The position numbers and the translations under genes are program-made. 64,000 nt of DNA from Anaerolineales bacterium (GTDB taxonomy: Bacteria; Chloroflexota; Anaerolineae; Aggregatilineales; UBA2796). How positions within the stretch are numbered: the first letter of the stretch is position 1; each line of letters starts with the position of its first letter. The notes under the pieces were generated by a model that was given only the letters and a program-made list of their open reading frames with translations, was not told the DNA's origin and searched no databases. The DNA lies in assembly GCA_015075625.1 (NCBI GenBank), contig JABTTZ010000001.1, positions 1,302,001-1,366,000 of the forward strand, given 5' to 3'. Below, piece after piece: positions 45,675 to 54,048 of the stretch.

Positions 45675-46889
45675 ATGACCTCAAAACGTAAACAACAACG
45701 TTGGTATCAGCAGCAGTGGCTGCGTTTGGCGGGGATCATCTTCTTGGTGATTGTCCTCGTTCTCCCCGCCGTCTTGCCCAATGGCGGGTTAACCCCGCCC
45801 GTCGTCGTCCCAACCCTCGATCCAAACGATCCCCTTGCGGGCGGGGAGTTCCCCGCCGTCCCCGAGGGGGGAACACCAGTCACAAAGGCGGGCTTGTATG
45901 TCCACCCTTCGGGGTTGTATACCCTCCCCAAATTGGTTGGATGGGAACTGACAGGGAAAACCCCCGAAGAACGCTCTTTTGCCGCCGACACCTATGACGC
46001 CGGACGGGTGGGCAGCATGTTCAGCAACGGCAGCACGCGGAGCGTCTACCACGCCTTTGTGGAAACCGATGCGGCAAACCCCATCACCACCACCGCCGAC
46101 ATGACCAAGCGCTTTTCCGAGCGCGAGTTGGCAACTGGTTGGGCAGATTACGAAAGTTGGCGCGAAACCAGCCGCCGCGAGGACGACACGACGCTGGCAA
46201 TCAATTTTGATCTCGTCTACGAGGGACAAACCTACCTGGCGCGGCAGCTTTCCAAAATTGCCCGCATCGGATCGGTGTCATGGGTGATGGTGCTGCGCAT
46301 CGTCGTTCCCAATAACAATCCGGCGCTTCTGGAGCGCTTAGAGGCGATGCTTTATCCGAACTACACCGTTTGGGAACAGGCAATGCTGGCGCCGCCTTCG
46401 TGGGTAACCATCAAAGATTCGGGCTACATCTTGCGCTTTCCCCCCACATGGCAGCAGGTGGATGGCGGGATTGGACGCCCCTACACGATCACCGGCAGCA
46501 TGGATAGCCAAGCGACGACGCTCACCACAAATTACACAGCGGGGACGATCCTTTTGGGTGAGGATGCCGCCAAAACATGGCTGACAAACACCCTCCCCCG
46601 CGCCGAGGTCTTGACCCTGCGTCCGCTGGAGCGGGCGGGAACAGCGGGGTTCATGCTCTCCTTCCGCCTGAGCGATGCCGATGGCAACCCTCGCAGTGGG
46701 GCGGCGATCCTCTTTAATGGGCGCGATGGGGCGCTTTATACAGCAGTCTTACAGCGGGCGGGCGCCGGTGTCGATTGGCTCAGCGCTGATTCGATGCCGC
46801 CCCTTGCCGGGCAGCTTTTGGGGACGTTTGTCGTCCTTGCGGGCGATCCAGAGATCAACCGTGCCGCCCCAACGCCCGTCACCCCGTAG
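45675..46889 (+). CDS. Hypothetical membrane-anchored extracellular protein
   Basis: 404 residues, not recognised. A basic N-terminus and one span (LAGIIFLVIVLVLPAVLP) are followed by a Pro/Thr-rich linker (LTPPVVVPTLDPNDP). Then come two similar halves of about 150 residues: KAGLYVHPSGLYTLPKLVGW ... MVLRIVVPNNNPALLERLEA, and IKDSGYILRFPPTWQQVDGG ... ALYTAVLQRAGAGVDWLSAD. Both begin with an S-G-Y/L-x-L/F-x-x-P-x-x-W pattern, as in PsbP-like or lipoprotein-type domains often seen in secreted Chloroflexota proteins. The tail is TPVTP. Spacing to the methyltransferase (31 bp) suggests one transcript. Confidence 0.72.
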   Translation: MTSKRKQQRWYQQQWLRLAGIIFLVIVLVLPAVLPNGGLTPPVVVPTLDPNDPLAGGEFPAVPEGGTPVTKAGLYVHPSGLYTLPKLVGWELTGKTPEERSFAADTYDAGRVGSMFSNGSTRSVYHAFVETDAANPITTTADMTKRFSERELATGWADYESWRETSRREDDTTLAINFDLVYEGQTYLARQLSKIARIGSVSWVMVLRIVVPNNNPALLERLEAMLYPNYTVWEQAMLAPPSWVTIKDSGYILRFPPTWQQVDGGIGRPYTITGSMDSQATTLTTNYTAGTILLGEDAAKTWLTNTLPRAEVLTLRPLERAGTAGFMLSFRLSDADGNPRSGAAILFNGRDGALYTAVLQRAGAGVDWLSADSMPPLAGQLLGTFVVLAGDPEINRAAPTPVTP

Positions 46890-46937
46890 GGGTGCAATGT
46901 CGTGCGCCCGCACAACCGCGCACTATCGCTGCGCCCC

Positions 46938-49214
46938 TCAGCCCGCCTTTTCGCCCGTGAGCGTATCACGGACGGGGAGGACGGACTGCGGTGGGCGCAC
47001 CGGCAGCCGCGCCGTGAACACCGACCCCACTCCCAATTCGCTGCTCACCATCACATCCCCGCCCATCATCCGGCAAAAACGACGGCTAATCGCCAGCCCC
47101 AAGCCCGTCCCCCCATACTTCCGCGTTGCCGAGCCATCAATCTGCTGAAACTCTTTAAAGAGCATCGGAAGATGATCTTGGCTGATCCCAATGCCCGTAT
47201 CGCTCACCTCAAAGACCACCCACACGCCGTCGTCGTCTGTTTCCCGCCGAATATCTAAAGCAATCTTGCCGGACTGGGTGAATTTGGCGGCGTTGCTCAG
47301 CAGGTTAAAGAGGATTTGCCGCACCCGCGCTGTATCGGCGTGAAGCGTCGGGATCGCCTCCTCATGGCGAAGATCAAACGTGTTCCCATTTTGTTCGGCA
47401 AGAGGCAGCACGGTTGCTGCCACATCTTTGGCAATGGCAACCGGATCAAGCGGTTCGTCGCGCAGTTCAATGCGCCCTGCCTCAATTTTGGAGAGGTCAA
47501 GAATGTCGTTGATCAGCGCCAGCAAACTCTGCCCATTGCGGAGGACTTTTTCAAGGCGGTTTTGCTGCTGTGGCGTGATTGTCCCGTAGATTTGCTTCAC
47601 CATCAGTTCGGTGTAACCGATGATTGAGTTCAACGGTGTGCGCAGTTCGTGACTCATATTCGCTAAAAAGCGACTTTTCAAAAGGTTGGAGGTTTCCGCC
47701 TCTGCCTGTGCTTGCTGCGCCGATTCGTAAAGCTCAGCGTTGCGCAGGGCAATCGCCAATTGGTTCGCCAACCCCTGAAAGAGCATGGCATCTTCTTCGC
47801 CAAAGGCGTTCGGCATATCGGAGGCAATATCCAGCATCCCCACCACCTGATCTTCGACCATCAGCGGCAAGATCAGTTCCGAGCGAATGTCCGGCGTAGC
47901 AGGCGTCCCCACATAATCGGGCGAGGTGCGTACATCGTTCACCCGAATCGTCCGCCGTTCACGAGCGGCTTTGCTGTTAAGGTTTTGATCCTGAAGCTCC
48001 AACGTCAGCGGAAACACACTGTCCCTATCGGGCGGCAGCGGGATGCCATCCTCATTGCGGAGGACAAGGGTTGTTTCCATAAGGACGTAGAGGGCCACAT
48101 GGTAAAACTCAAAGGTGCTGCGCAACTTTTGAATGGCACGTTCGCACAGAACATCCATCGAAAGCGTTGCCGAAAGATCGCGGCTGAGGTGGGTGCTTTT
48201 TTCGAGTTGGCTTGCCCGCAGGCGAAGGGTGTGATTCACCACTTTCAGCCGCGCAAGGCTAATCCGATGGAGGCGGCGGAGGGCAATGAGTAAAAACACC
48301 CCGCCCAAGGCAATTCCGGCGGCGCTGAGGGCGACGATGCCCCGCGCATTGTTCAGGTAAGTGTTTGCCCGCCCAAAGAGCGCTGCCTCAGAGGTGCCGA
48401 CGGCAAGCCACCAGATCGAATTTCCCGCCAAAACGGGGGCAAAGTTAAGGTATTCTCCCGTGCGTTCATCGCGGATCACCCGCCGTCCCCAACTATCCCC
48501 CTCCCTCATAATCACTGCACGGATCGCTTCCTCATCGGGGCTAAGCGAGATATTGAGTCCGGCATTGGGCAAAAACCAGACATTCCCTTGCCCAAGCGTT
48601 GCCAAGCGGTTCAAAATCGGCTGGATGGTCATCTCCCAGCGCAGTTCCCCTACGACATAGCCGGAAAAGGTCTGCCGGTTTGTATAGATAGGGGCGATCA
48701 TCAGCCATGTTGATCCCTCCCGCGTGAGCAGCGGCCCGTTGATGCTGCGAATCATCTGTGGCGCATCGTTTGGAAAGCGCCAGGGGAGGGGAATACCATC
48801 GCTAATAACGCCCTGATAGGGCGGCGGGAATGCCTGAATCGGTATTCCATCGGCATTCAAGCGCACCACCGCGTTCAAATCAACAAGATGCCTGTTTTGT
48901 ACCGCAGAAAGTTCGCTAAAAGCGGTGGTGTCTGAGCGCGAAATGGAGAAGAAATGGGCTGTGGAGGTCAGATCGCCAGCAAGGGTGAGGAGATTTGTCT
49001 CCATTTGGCGCGTAATTGCTGTCAGCAGTTCCGTCTGTTGGCGGTAATACTGCTCCAAGACAGTCTCTCGCGTTCCCTGATCCGTGGTGTTCAGTACAAC
49101 CACCAACCAGACGAGCAGCGCGGCAATCCCTCCGCCAACGGCAAGGGCGATTGCCCTAAGAAGTTTGCTCTCCGAGGGTGGCGCCCAAGGTTGCGCCATG
49201 TGCGTTTGTGTCAT
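46938..49214 (-). CDS. Membrane sensor histidine kinase with extracellular Cache-like and GAF domains
   Basis: 758 residues. First span IALAVGGGIAALLVWLVVVL; extracellular dCache-like sensor (about 45-285; HLVDLNAVVRLNADGIPIQA, SGYVVGELRWEMTI); second span AAGIALGGVFLLIALRRL; coiled coil; GAF (about 345-500; ILPLMVEDQVVGMLDIASDM); HisKA with MSHELRTPLNSIIGYTELMV; HATPase with NLLSNAAKFTQ, VSDTGIGISQDHLPMLFKEF and YGGTGLGLAISRRFCRMMGG. All catalytic boxes are complete. The protein ends after the ATPase, so no receiver is fused, and no response regulator is adjacent. Signal unknown; a small extracellular ligand is expected from the Cache domain. Confidence 0.93.
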   Translation of the reverse strand: MTQTHMAQPWAPPSESKLLRAIALAVGGGIAALLVWLVVVLNTTDQGTRETVLEQYYRQQTELLTAITRQMETNLLTLAGDLTSTAHFFSISRSDTTAFSELSAVQNRHLVDLNAVVRLNADGIPIQAFPPPYQGVISDGIPLPWRFPNDAPQMIRSINGPLLTREGSTWLMIAPIYTNRQTFSGYVVGELRWEMTIQPILNRLATLGQGNVWFLPNAGLNISLSPDEEAIRAVIMREGDSWGRRVIRDERTGEYLNFAPVLAGNSIWWLAVGTSEAALFGRANTYLNNARGIVALSAAGIALGGVFLLIALRRLHRISLARLKVVNHTLRLRASQLEKSTHLSRDLSATLSMDVLCERAIQKLRSTFEFYHVALYVLMETTLVLRNEDGIPLPPDRDSVFPLTLELQDQNLNSKAARERRTIRVNDVRTSPDYVGTPATPDIRSELILPLMVEDQVVGMLDIASDMPNAFGEEDAMLFQGLANQLAIALRNAELYESAQQAQAEAETSNLLKSRFLANMSHELRTPLNSIIGYTELMVKQIYGTITPQQQNRLEKVLRNGQSLLALINDILDLSKIEAGRIELRDEPLDPVAIAKDVAATVLPLAEQNGNTFDLRHEEAIPTLHADTARVRQILFNLLSNAAKFTQSGKIALDIRRETDDDGVWVVFEVSDTGIGISQDHLPMLFKEFQQIDGSATRKYGGTGLGLAISRRFCRMMGGDVMVSSELGVGSVFTARLPVRPPQSVLPVRDTLTGEKAG

Positions 49215-49249
49215 CGCCCCACCCGCTGATCAGGTCTTGGTTGAAAGGA

Positions 49250-50596
49250 TTATAAATCATTCTTGCGAATTAAGGATAGTCCCCACCACATTCCGATTGC
49301 CCACAACGCTACCAAGCGAAAGGGTGGGATTGCCCAAAAGTAGTTGTCTACCAAACTTGTCACGATCATAGCGAGGATCGCCCCCGTCCAGACAAAGAGG
49401 GCGAGTCCGTCTCCGGCGGTAAGCCCGCGCAGCATCCGCAGCAGGGCAAGGGCAAACAACCCCGCCCCCACAATCCCCACCGTCGCCACCTGATAGACAT
49501 ACACATTGTGGACGGGCAGCAGCGGGCGTACTTCGTCGGGATACAGGTCGGCAATGTAGACCATCAGGTTATTCTCGCCAACGCCCACCCAAAAGGCGTT
49601 TGGCTGCGTTCTGATAACGCTGAAGGTATCGTCCCAGAAGAATTCGCGGGGGGTGAACAGGCGATTCGTCACGTTAGCAAGATCGCCCCGCAAGACGACC
49701 ACCAGCAAGCCGAGCGCCGCCAGCGCCGCCACCGCCACCACCCCGCCTACGACGCGCACCCGCCAGCGCGAGGGCAGCGCTCTGATCCCGACGAACAGCG
49801 CCGGTGCAGCGCTGAGTACCAGCCCCAAAAGCGCCCCCCGTGATGCCGTACAGAGAATCCCCACAAGGCACAACACGGCAACCCCAATGGCTATCCACCG
49901 CCCGCGCCGCCACAAAACACCGCACAGGGCGCAGCCAAAGAGCGCCAGCAAAAGATAGCCGGCAAGGTAGTTGGGGTGCATGGCAAGTCCGGGGGCGCGG
50001 TAGTAGCTTGTTGGCTCGTACCAAAAGCGTTCAATTTCCCCAAACGCCCCCAGACCAAGTGGGTTTTGATGGATCACCTGAAAGATGGCGATCACCGCCT
50101 GAAGCGCCGCCCCGCCCAACAGCCCAATTAGTGCCGTCCGCCACACACCTTCACCCTCATGGATGAAGGCATCGGCGAGGACGAACGCCATCCCTAGAAT
50201 CACTGCAAATTGGAGCGCTCCGGCAAACGCCAAGCCCCGTTCCCGCGCCCAAAGTGTCGTCAGAAACAGCCACACGGCGAGCAGGCAAAGCCACAGTCCG
50301 CCCCTTCTGCGCACAATCGCCCTGCATGTGCGGCGCAGGCGCAGCCCATAGGCGGGGTCGATTCCTGCCCGCAGCCCACTGACCACCAACAGCAGCATGG
50401 CGACGATCTCAGCCAGTGAGATCGTGATGAAGGCGAAATCTGGCGGCACATCCCCACGGGGCAGGACGAGAATCCCCATCCGTTGGACGCTCATGACGCC
50501 GAGCGCGGGCAGCAGCCCGAAGGCGGCACGCTGCAAGGCGGCAAGCGCCCCCAACACACTCCCTAATTGGCTGGATTCGTTGGCTTGTATGGACAT
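49250..50596 (-). CDS. O-antigen ligase/polymerase-like membrane protein (Wzy_C family)
   Basis: 448 residues with about 11-12 spans. The Wzy/WaaL landmark is the large periplasmic loop between late spans, here RGDLANVTNRLFTPREFFWD, then NAFWVGVGENNLMVYIADLY and the His-containing LLPVHNVYVYQVATVGIVGA. A GMAMHPNYLAG-like motif (GLAMHPNYLAGYLLLALFGC) is also typical. Such proteins ligate or polymerise undecaprenyl-linked glycan at the outer membrane face. It stands alone, 35 bp before the kinase gene on the same strand. I chose ATG 50596 (MSIQANES). Confidence 0.85.
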   Translation of the reverse strand: MSIQANESSQLGSVLGALAALQRAAFGLLPALGVMSVQRMGILVLPRGDVPPDFAFITISLAEIVAMLLLVVSGLRAGIDPAYGLRLRRTCRAIVRRRGGLWLCLLAVWLFLTTLWARERGLAFAGALQFAVILGMAFVLADAFIHEGEGVWRTALIGLLGGAALQAVIAIFQVIHQNPLGLGAFGEIERFWYEPTSYYRAPGLAMHPNYLAGYLLLALFGCALCGVLWRRGRWIAIGVAVLCLVGILCTASRGALLGLVLSAAPALFVGIRALPSRWRVRVVGGVVAVAALAALGLLVVVLRGDLANVTNRLFTPREFFWDDTFSVIRTQPNAFWVGVGENNLMVYIADLYPDEVRPLLPVHNVYVYQVATVGIVGAGLFALALLRMLRGLTAGDGLALFVWTGAILAMIVTSLVDNYFWAIPPFRLVALWAIGMWWGLSLIRKNDL

Positions 50597-50663
50597 GGTT
50601 TGTGGGAAAGCGCCCTCATCCTGTGCGCGGCTGTGCAATCGATCATCGAGTTTTACAAGGTTG

Positions 50664-50709
50664 CCGCCGTTAAAGCAGCGGGCTAAACCTGACCACCCCT
50701 ACGGGGCTT
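50664..50709 (-). repeat. REP-like double-hairpin repeat, family A copy 4
   Basis: CCGCCGTTAAAGCAGCGGGC followed by TAAACCTGACCACCCCTACG and GGGCTT. It lies between the cysteine desulfurase stop (50732) and the O-antigen ligase gene, both read leftward, so it could shape the cysteine desulfurase mRNA 3' end. Confidence 0.72.
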
Positions 50710-50731
50710 GAAAACCCTGTTTTTCCCGTAT

Positions 50732-52591
50732 TTACCCCCGTCCCCGTACCAGTTGGTGAAGGACGCGCACCATGTGATCGACTTCCTCACAGGTATTGTA
50801 GAAAGCAATCGAAGGGCGCACCGTTGATTCCAAACCAAAGCGGCGGAGGATCGGCTGTGCGCAGTGATGTCCGGCGCGGACGGCGATCCCTTCCTCGTTA
50901 AGCGCCTTGCCCACGTCCTCATTGCGGTAACCTGCCAAGACAAAGGACAGCACGCTTGTTTTTTCTTTCGCTGTGCCAATCAGCCGCAGACCCGGCACGG
51001 TGCGCATTGCTTGCATGGCATAAACCAGCAAATCATGCTCATAACGCGCCACGTTTTCCAGCCCAACCCGCTCTAGGTAATCGAGCGCCGCCCCTAGCCC
51101 CACCGCATCGGCAATGTTGCCTGTCCCTGCCTCAAAGCGGGCGGGGGGTTTCTGGTATATCGTCCGTTCAAAGGTCACATCGGCAATCATGTTGCCGCCG
51201 CCTTGCCAGGGGGGAAGGCTGTCGAGGATCGCCTTTTTGCCATAAACGACGCCAATCCCCGTTGGGGCGAACAGCTTATGCCCAGAGAACACATAAAAAT
51301 CGGCATCGAGCGCCTGCATGTTGACGCGCATGTGCGAGACCGCCTGAGCGCCATCCACCAGCGCCCGCGCCCCAACACTGTGCGCCATCGTCACAATCTC
51401 CCGCACCGGAGTGACCGTGCCAAGCGCGTTGGAAACTTGGGTAATGGCAACCAGTTTCGTCCTGTCGTTAAGCAGTTTACGGTATTCCTCAAGGAGTATC
51501 TGACCGCTGTCGTCCACTGGAATCACACGGAGTTTTGCCCCCTTCTCGGCGGCAATCTGCTGCCAGGGGACAATGTTGGCGTGATGCTCCAAGAGCGAGA
51601 CAACGATCTCATCGCCCTGCCCGATGTACTGCTTGCCAAAGGTTTGCGCCACGAGGTTGACCGCCTCTGTCGCCCCCCGCACAAAAATGATTTCCTCTGC
51701 CGAGGACGCACCGAGGAAGCGGGCAACCTTGTTCCGCGCACCCTCATAAGCATCCGTCGCCCGCGCCGCCATGTCGTGCGCGGCACGATGAATGTTGGAG
51801 TTTTCGTGTTCGTAGAACCATTTCAAGCGATCAATGACCGCCTGTGGCTTCTGCGTTGTGGCGGCGTTATCGAACCACACTAGCTGCCGACCATGAACCC
51901 GTTCGGAGAGGATCGGAAAATCGCGCCGGATGGCGTTCACATCAAACGCCGGATGTGCCTCTTGGGACAGAGGGGGGACGCCCTCCCGCTGTGTGCCAGC
52001 TGATTCCACAAAATAGAACTGCCGATCCCTATCCGGCGAAGACGTTGATCGCACGCCCGTTGCTTGCGGGTGGTCAAGGGCAATCTGCTGAAGGATGGCG
52101 TATAGGCTCTCCGCACCGGGCATGGTAAAGGTGTGCGCCGTCACGCGGTCATCGGCTGTGGGGTTTTCGCCTGTTGGAATTGCCCCAGCGGGCGGCGCGT
52201 ATGCGCTTGATTCCCCCAAAAAGTAATAGGGCGAGCTTGGCGGGGAAAGCGGCGGCGAGTCGATCTGCGGCAGGGCGGCGGCATAGGCGTGCGGAACACC
52301 GAGCAGCGCCCCGCTTGGCTGCTCACCGCCTAGTGCTGGACTGCTTAGCGCGGTATCCGGCACACGGCTTGGCGTTACCGCGGCGGGCGAAAGTTTCGGT
52401 CCCGACAGCACCATCCGTTCCGTCGATTCCGGCGCAGCGGGTAGGCTTGCCGGATGCGTGGGAGTACCCTGCGACAGGACGGCGAGAAACTCGTTGGTCA
52501 AGTTCGCCAGCAGCGCTTCATCGGAAAAGACAGCCGAGATCAGCCCTGCTGTCTGGGCGGCATCGTTATTTGTAGGTATCTCGGTAGTCAT
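50732..52591 (-). CDS. Encapsulin-associated cysteine desulfurase (SufS-like) with long disordered N-terminal domain
   Basis: 619 residues. Residues about 215-619 are a SufS-type PLP cysteine desulfurase: FDNAATTQKPQAV, SNIHRAAHDMAARATDAYEG, the Schiff-base Lys in FSGHKLFAPTGIGVVYG (near 437) and the persulfide Cys in AGHHCAQPIL (near 577). The first 210 residues are Pro/Ser/Ala-rich and low complexity, unlike free-standing SufS (about 410 residues). This matches the cargo-loading domain of cysteine desulfurases packed in family 2A encapsulins, whose shell gene lies directly upstream. The domain has a helix-like start (ISAVFSDEALLANLTNEFLA) and two aromatic motifs, PYYFLGES (121-128) and QFYFVESA (191-198). 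ATG 52591 follows GAGGTGA inside the shell gene's end (26-bp overlap). Confidence 0.93.
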   Translation of the reverse strand: MTTEIPTNNDAAQTAGLISAVFSDEALLANLTNEFLAVLSQGTPTHPASLPAAPESTERMVLSGPKLSPAAVTPSRVPDTALSSPALGGEQPSGALLGVPHAYAAALPQIDSPPLSPPSSPYYFLGESSAYAPPAGAIPTGENPTADDRVTAHTFTMPGAESLYAILQQIALDHPQATGVRSTSSPDRDRQFYFVESAGTQREGVPPLSQEAHPAFDVNAIRRDFPILSERVHGRQLVWFDNAATTQKPQAVIDRLKWFYEHENSNIHRAAHDMAARATDAYEGARNKVARFLGASSAEEIIFVRGATEAVNLVAQTFGKQYIGQGDEIVVSLLEHHANIVPWQQIAAEKGAKLRVIPVDDSGQILLEEYRKLLNDRTKLVAITQVSNALGTVTPVREIVTMAHSVGARALVDGAQAVSHMRVNMQALDADFYVFSGHKLFAPTGIGVVYGKKAILDSLPPWQGGGNMIADVTFERTIYQKPPARFEAGTGNIADAVGLGAALDYLERVGLENVARYEHDLLVYAMQAMRTVPGLRLIGTAKEKTSVLSFVLAGYRNEDVGKALNEEGIAVRAGHHCAQPILRRFGLESTVRPSIAFYNTCEEVDHMVRVLHQLVRGRG

Positions 52592-53495
52592 GGTACTTAT
52601 TCACCTCTACATCATCAAGGACGGCTAAGGCATCGTCGGTCAACACTGCCAGTGAGCAGTAGAGGGAAATGAGGTACGAGGCAATCGCATTGCGGGCAAT
52701 GCCCATAAAGCGAACGGACAGTCCCGGACTCTGCTCGCCCGCCAAGCCGGGCTGGTAAAGACCAATCACACCTTGACGTTTCTCCCCGACGCGCAGCAGC
52801 AGAATCTTGGTCTTGTTGTCCTTGACCGGCACTTTATCGGAGGGGATCAGCGGCAGCCCGCGCCAGGTGAGAAACTGCGACCCAAAGAGGCTCACGGTTG
52901 GCGGCGGCACACCACGCCGTGTGCATTCGCGTCCAAAGGCGGCAATCCCAAGCGGGTGGGTTAGGAAGAAGGCGGGTTCTTTCCATACTTTGGTGATCAA
53001 CGCATCCATATCGTCGGGCGTTGGCGCTCCGCTGCGAGTCGTCAGGCGCTGATCTTTCGCCACGCTGGAGAGCAGCCCATATTCGGCGTTATTGATCAGT
53101 TCGCCTTCTTGGTTTTCCTTCAGGGCTTCGATGGTCAGGCGCAGTTGTTCCTTGATCTGGTCATGCGGGGTGCTGTAGAGGTCGGAAATGCGGGTGTGAA
53201 CATCCAAAACAGTTGAGCAGTGGTGGAGAATATACTCACGGGGGTTTTCTTCATAATCGACGTAGGTTTTGGAGATTTCTTTTTCGCCCTCGCTATCGCA
53301 TGAAACGGCGACGGCTGTTGGGTTTTTAACTTTATTGACGCGAAAAACACCCGATTCTACGGGAAGCCACTGCAATAAATACACCAACCAACGCGGGCTG
53401 ATGCTGGACATTTGCGGCGCGGTTTTGGTGACATTCGCCAACTGCCGTGCGGCATTATCACCGAGGGCATTTTGGATGGCTGGATTGTTCGACAT
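52566..53495 (-). CDS. Family 2A encapsulin shell protein (SrpI-like)
   Basis: 309-residue HK97-fold protein that self-assembles into an icosahedral protein shell. It closely resembles cyanobacterial SrpI: ARQLANVTKTAPQ at the N-terminus, SPRWLVYLLQWLPVESGVFR, VDVHTRISDLYSTPHDQIKE, GRECTRRGVPPPTVSLFGSQ, TWRGLPLIPSDKVPVKDNKT and CSLAVLTDDALAVLDDVEV. There is no cyclic-nucleotide domain, so it is 2A, not 2B. Its last 26 bp overlap the start of the cysteine desulfurase cargo gene. ATG 53495 has a strong AGGAGGAT at the right spacing. Known family 2A systems sequester sulfur made by the cargo enzyme; the function here is inferred from that family. Confidence 0.95.
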   Translation of the reverse strand: MSNNPAIQNALGDNAARQLANVTKTAPQMSSISPRWLVYLLQWLPVESGVFRVNKVKNPTAVAVSCDSEGEKEISKTYVDYEENPREYILHHCSTVLDVHTRISDLYSTPHDQIKEQLRLTIEALKENQEGELINNAEYGLLSSVAKDQRLTTRSGAPTPDDMDALITKVWKEPAFFLTHPLGIAAFGRECTRRGVPPPTVSLFGSQFLTWRGLPLIPSDKVPVKDNKTKILLLRVGEKRQGVIGLYQPGLAGEQSPGLSVRFMGIARNAIASYLISLYCSLAVLTDDALAVLDDVEVNKYHDYRDTYK

Positions 53496-54048
53496 AGTTC
53501 ATCCTCCTAACTCACCTTAGGCACAGACCCTCACCCCCTAACCCCCTCTCCCGCCACGCGGGAGAGGGGGAATGCACTTTTTTGAGGGGGAAGCCCCCTC
53601 AAACTGCCCCTTTCGACGAATACGGGGTGAACAAACCCAACTGCGTAAGGTGATCTCCTAACTAAATAATCACACAATGAGGGATGTTCCTTACACAGAC
53701 GCCCCCGTGCTTTGCCAATATGGTCAGATCAACTATACCTATCGTGCATTGTAGCGCAACCCAGGGTGTGTTGGCGTTTTTGGCTCAGTATCTCTATCCC
53801 CTTGCCCTGTTTACGGGGAAAGAGGGAGAGATTCCCTCTCTGTGTTTACGGGATGGGGGCAGGGTTTCCAAGCCCCGCAGGGGTGGCTGCTTTCAGCCCG
53901 CTGCTGTAGCGGCGGGGTGGTTAACCTTAGCCCGATGGTTTACCGTCGGGCGCAAAAACGGGCGCATACGATGCGCCCCTACTGGGCTTACACGGTCAAC
54001 ACACCTAACAGCGTTTTCTCCTCTCTCAAAGTACGCTATGATCGGCTC
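53496..54048. other. 553-bp hairpin-rich intergenic region between encapsulin and QTMAN-like genes
   Basis: No gene is seen. It holds a C/G-rich box with inverted arms (53523-53570; CCCTCTCCCGCCACGCGGGA then GAGGGGG), a second such box (53790-53850; CTTGCCCTGTTTACGGGG), family A copy 5 (53870-53916), CCCGATGGTTTACCGTCGGG (53930-53949, one wobble pair) and GGGCGCAT-ACG-ATGCGCCC (53960-53978). The encapsulin promoter must lie leftward from about 53520, near an A/T-rich patch at 53650-53690. Confidence 0.6.
53870..53916 (+). repeat. REP-like double-hairpin repeat, family A copy 5
   Basis: AAGCCCCGCAGGGGTGGCTG followed by CTTTCAGCCCGCTGCTGTAG and CGGCGG, direct orientation like the 18991 unit. 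The stem pairs are kept while the loop reads TGTA rather than TTTA. Confidence 0.75.
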
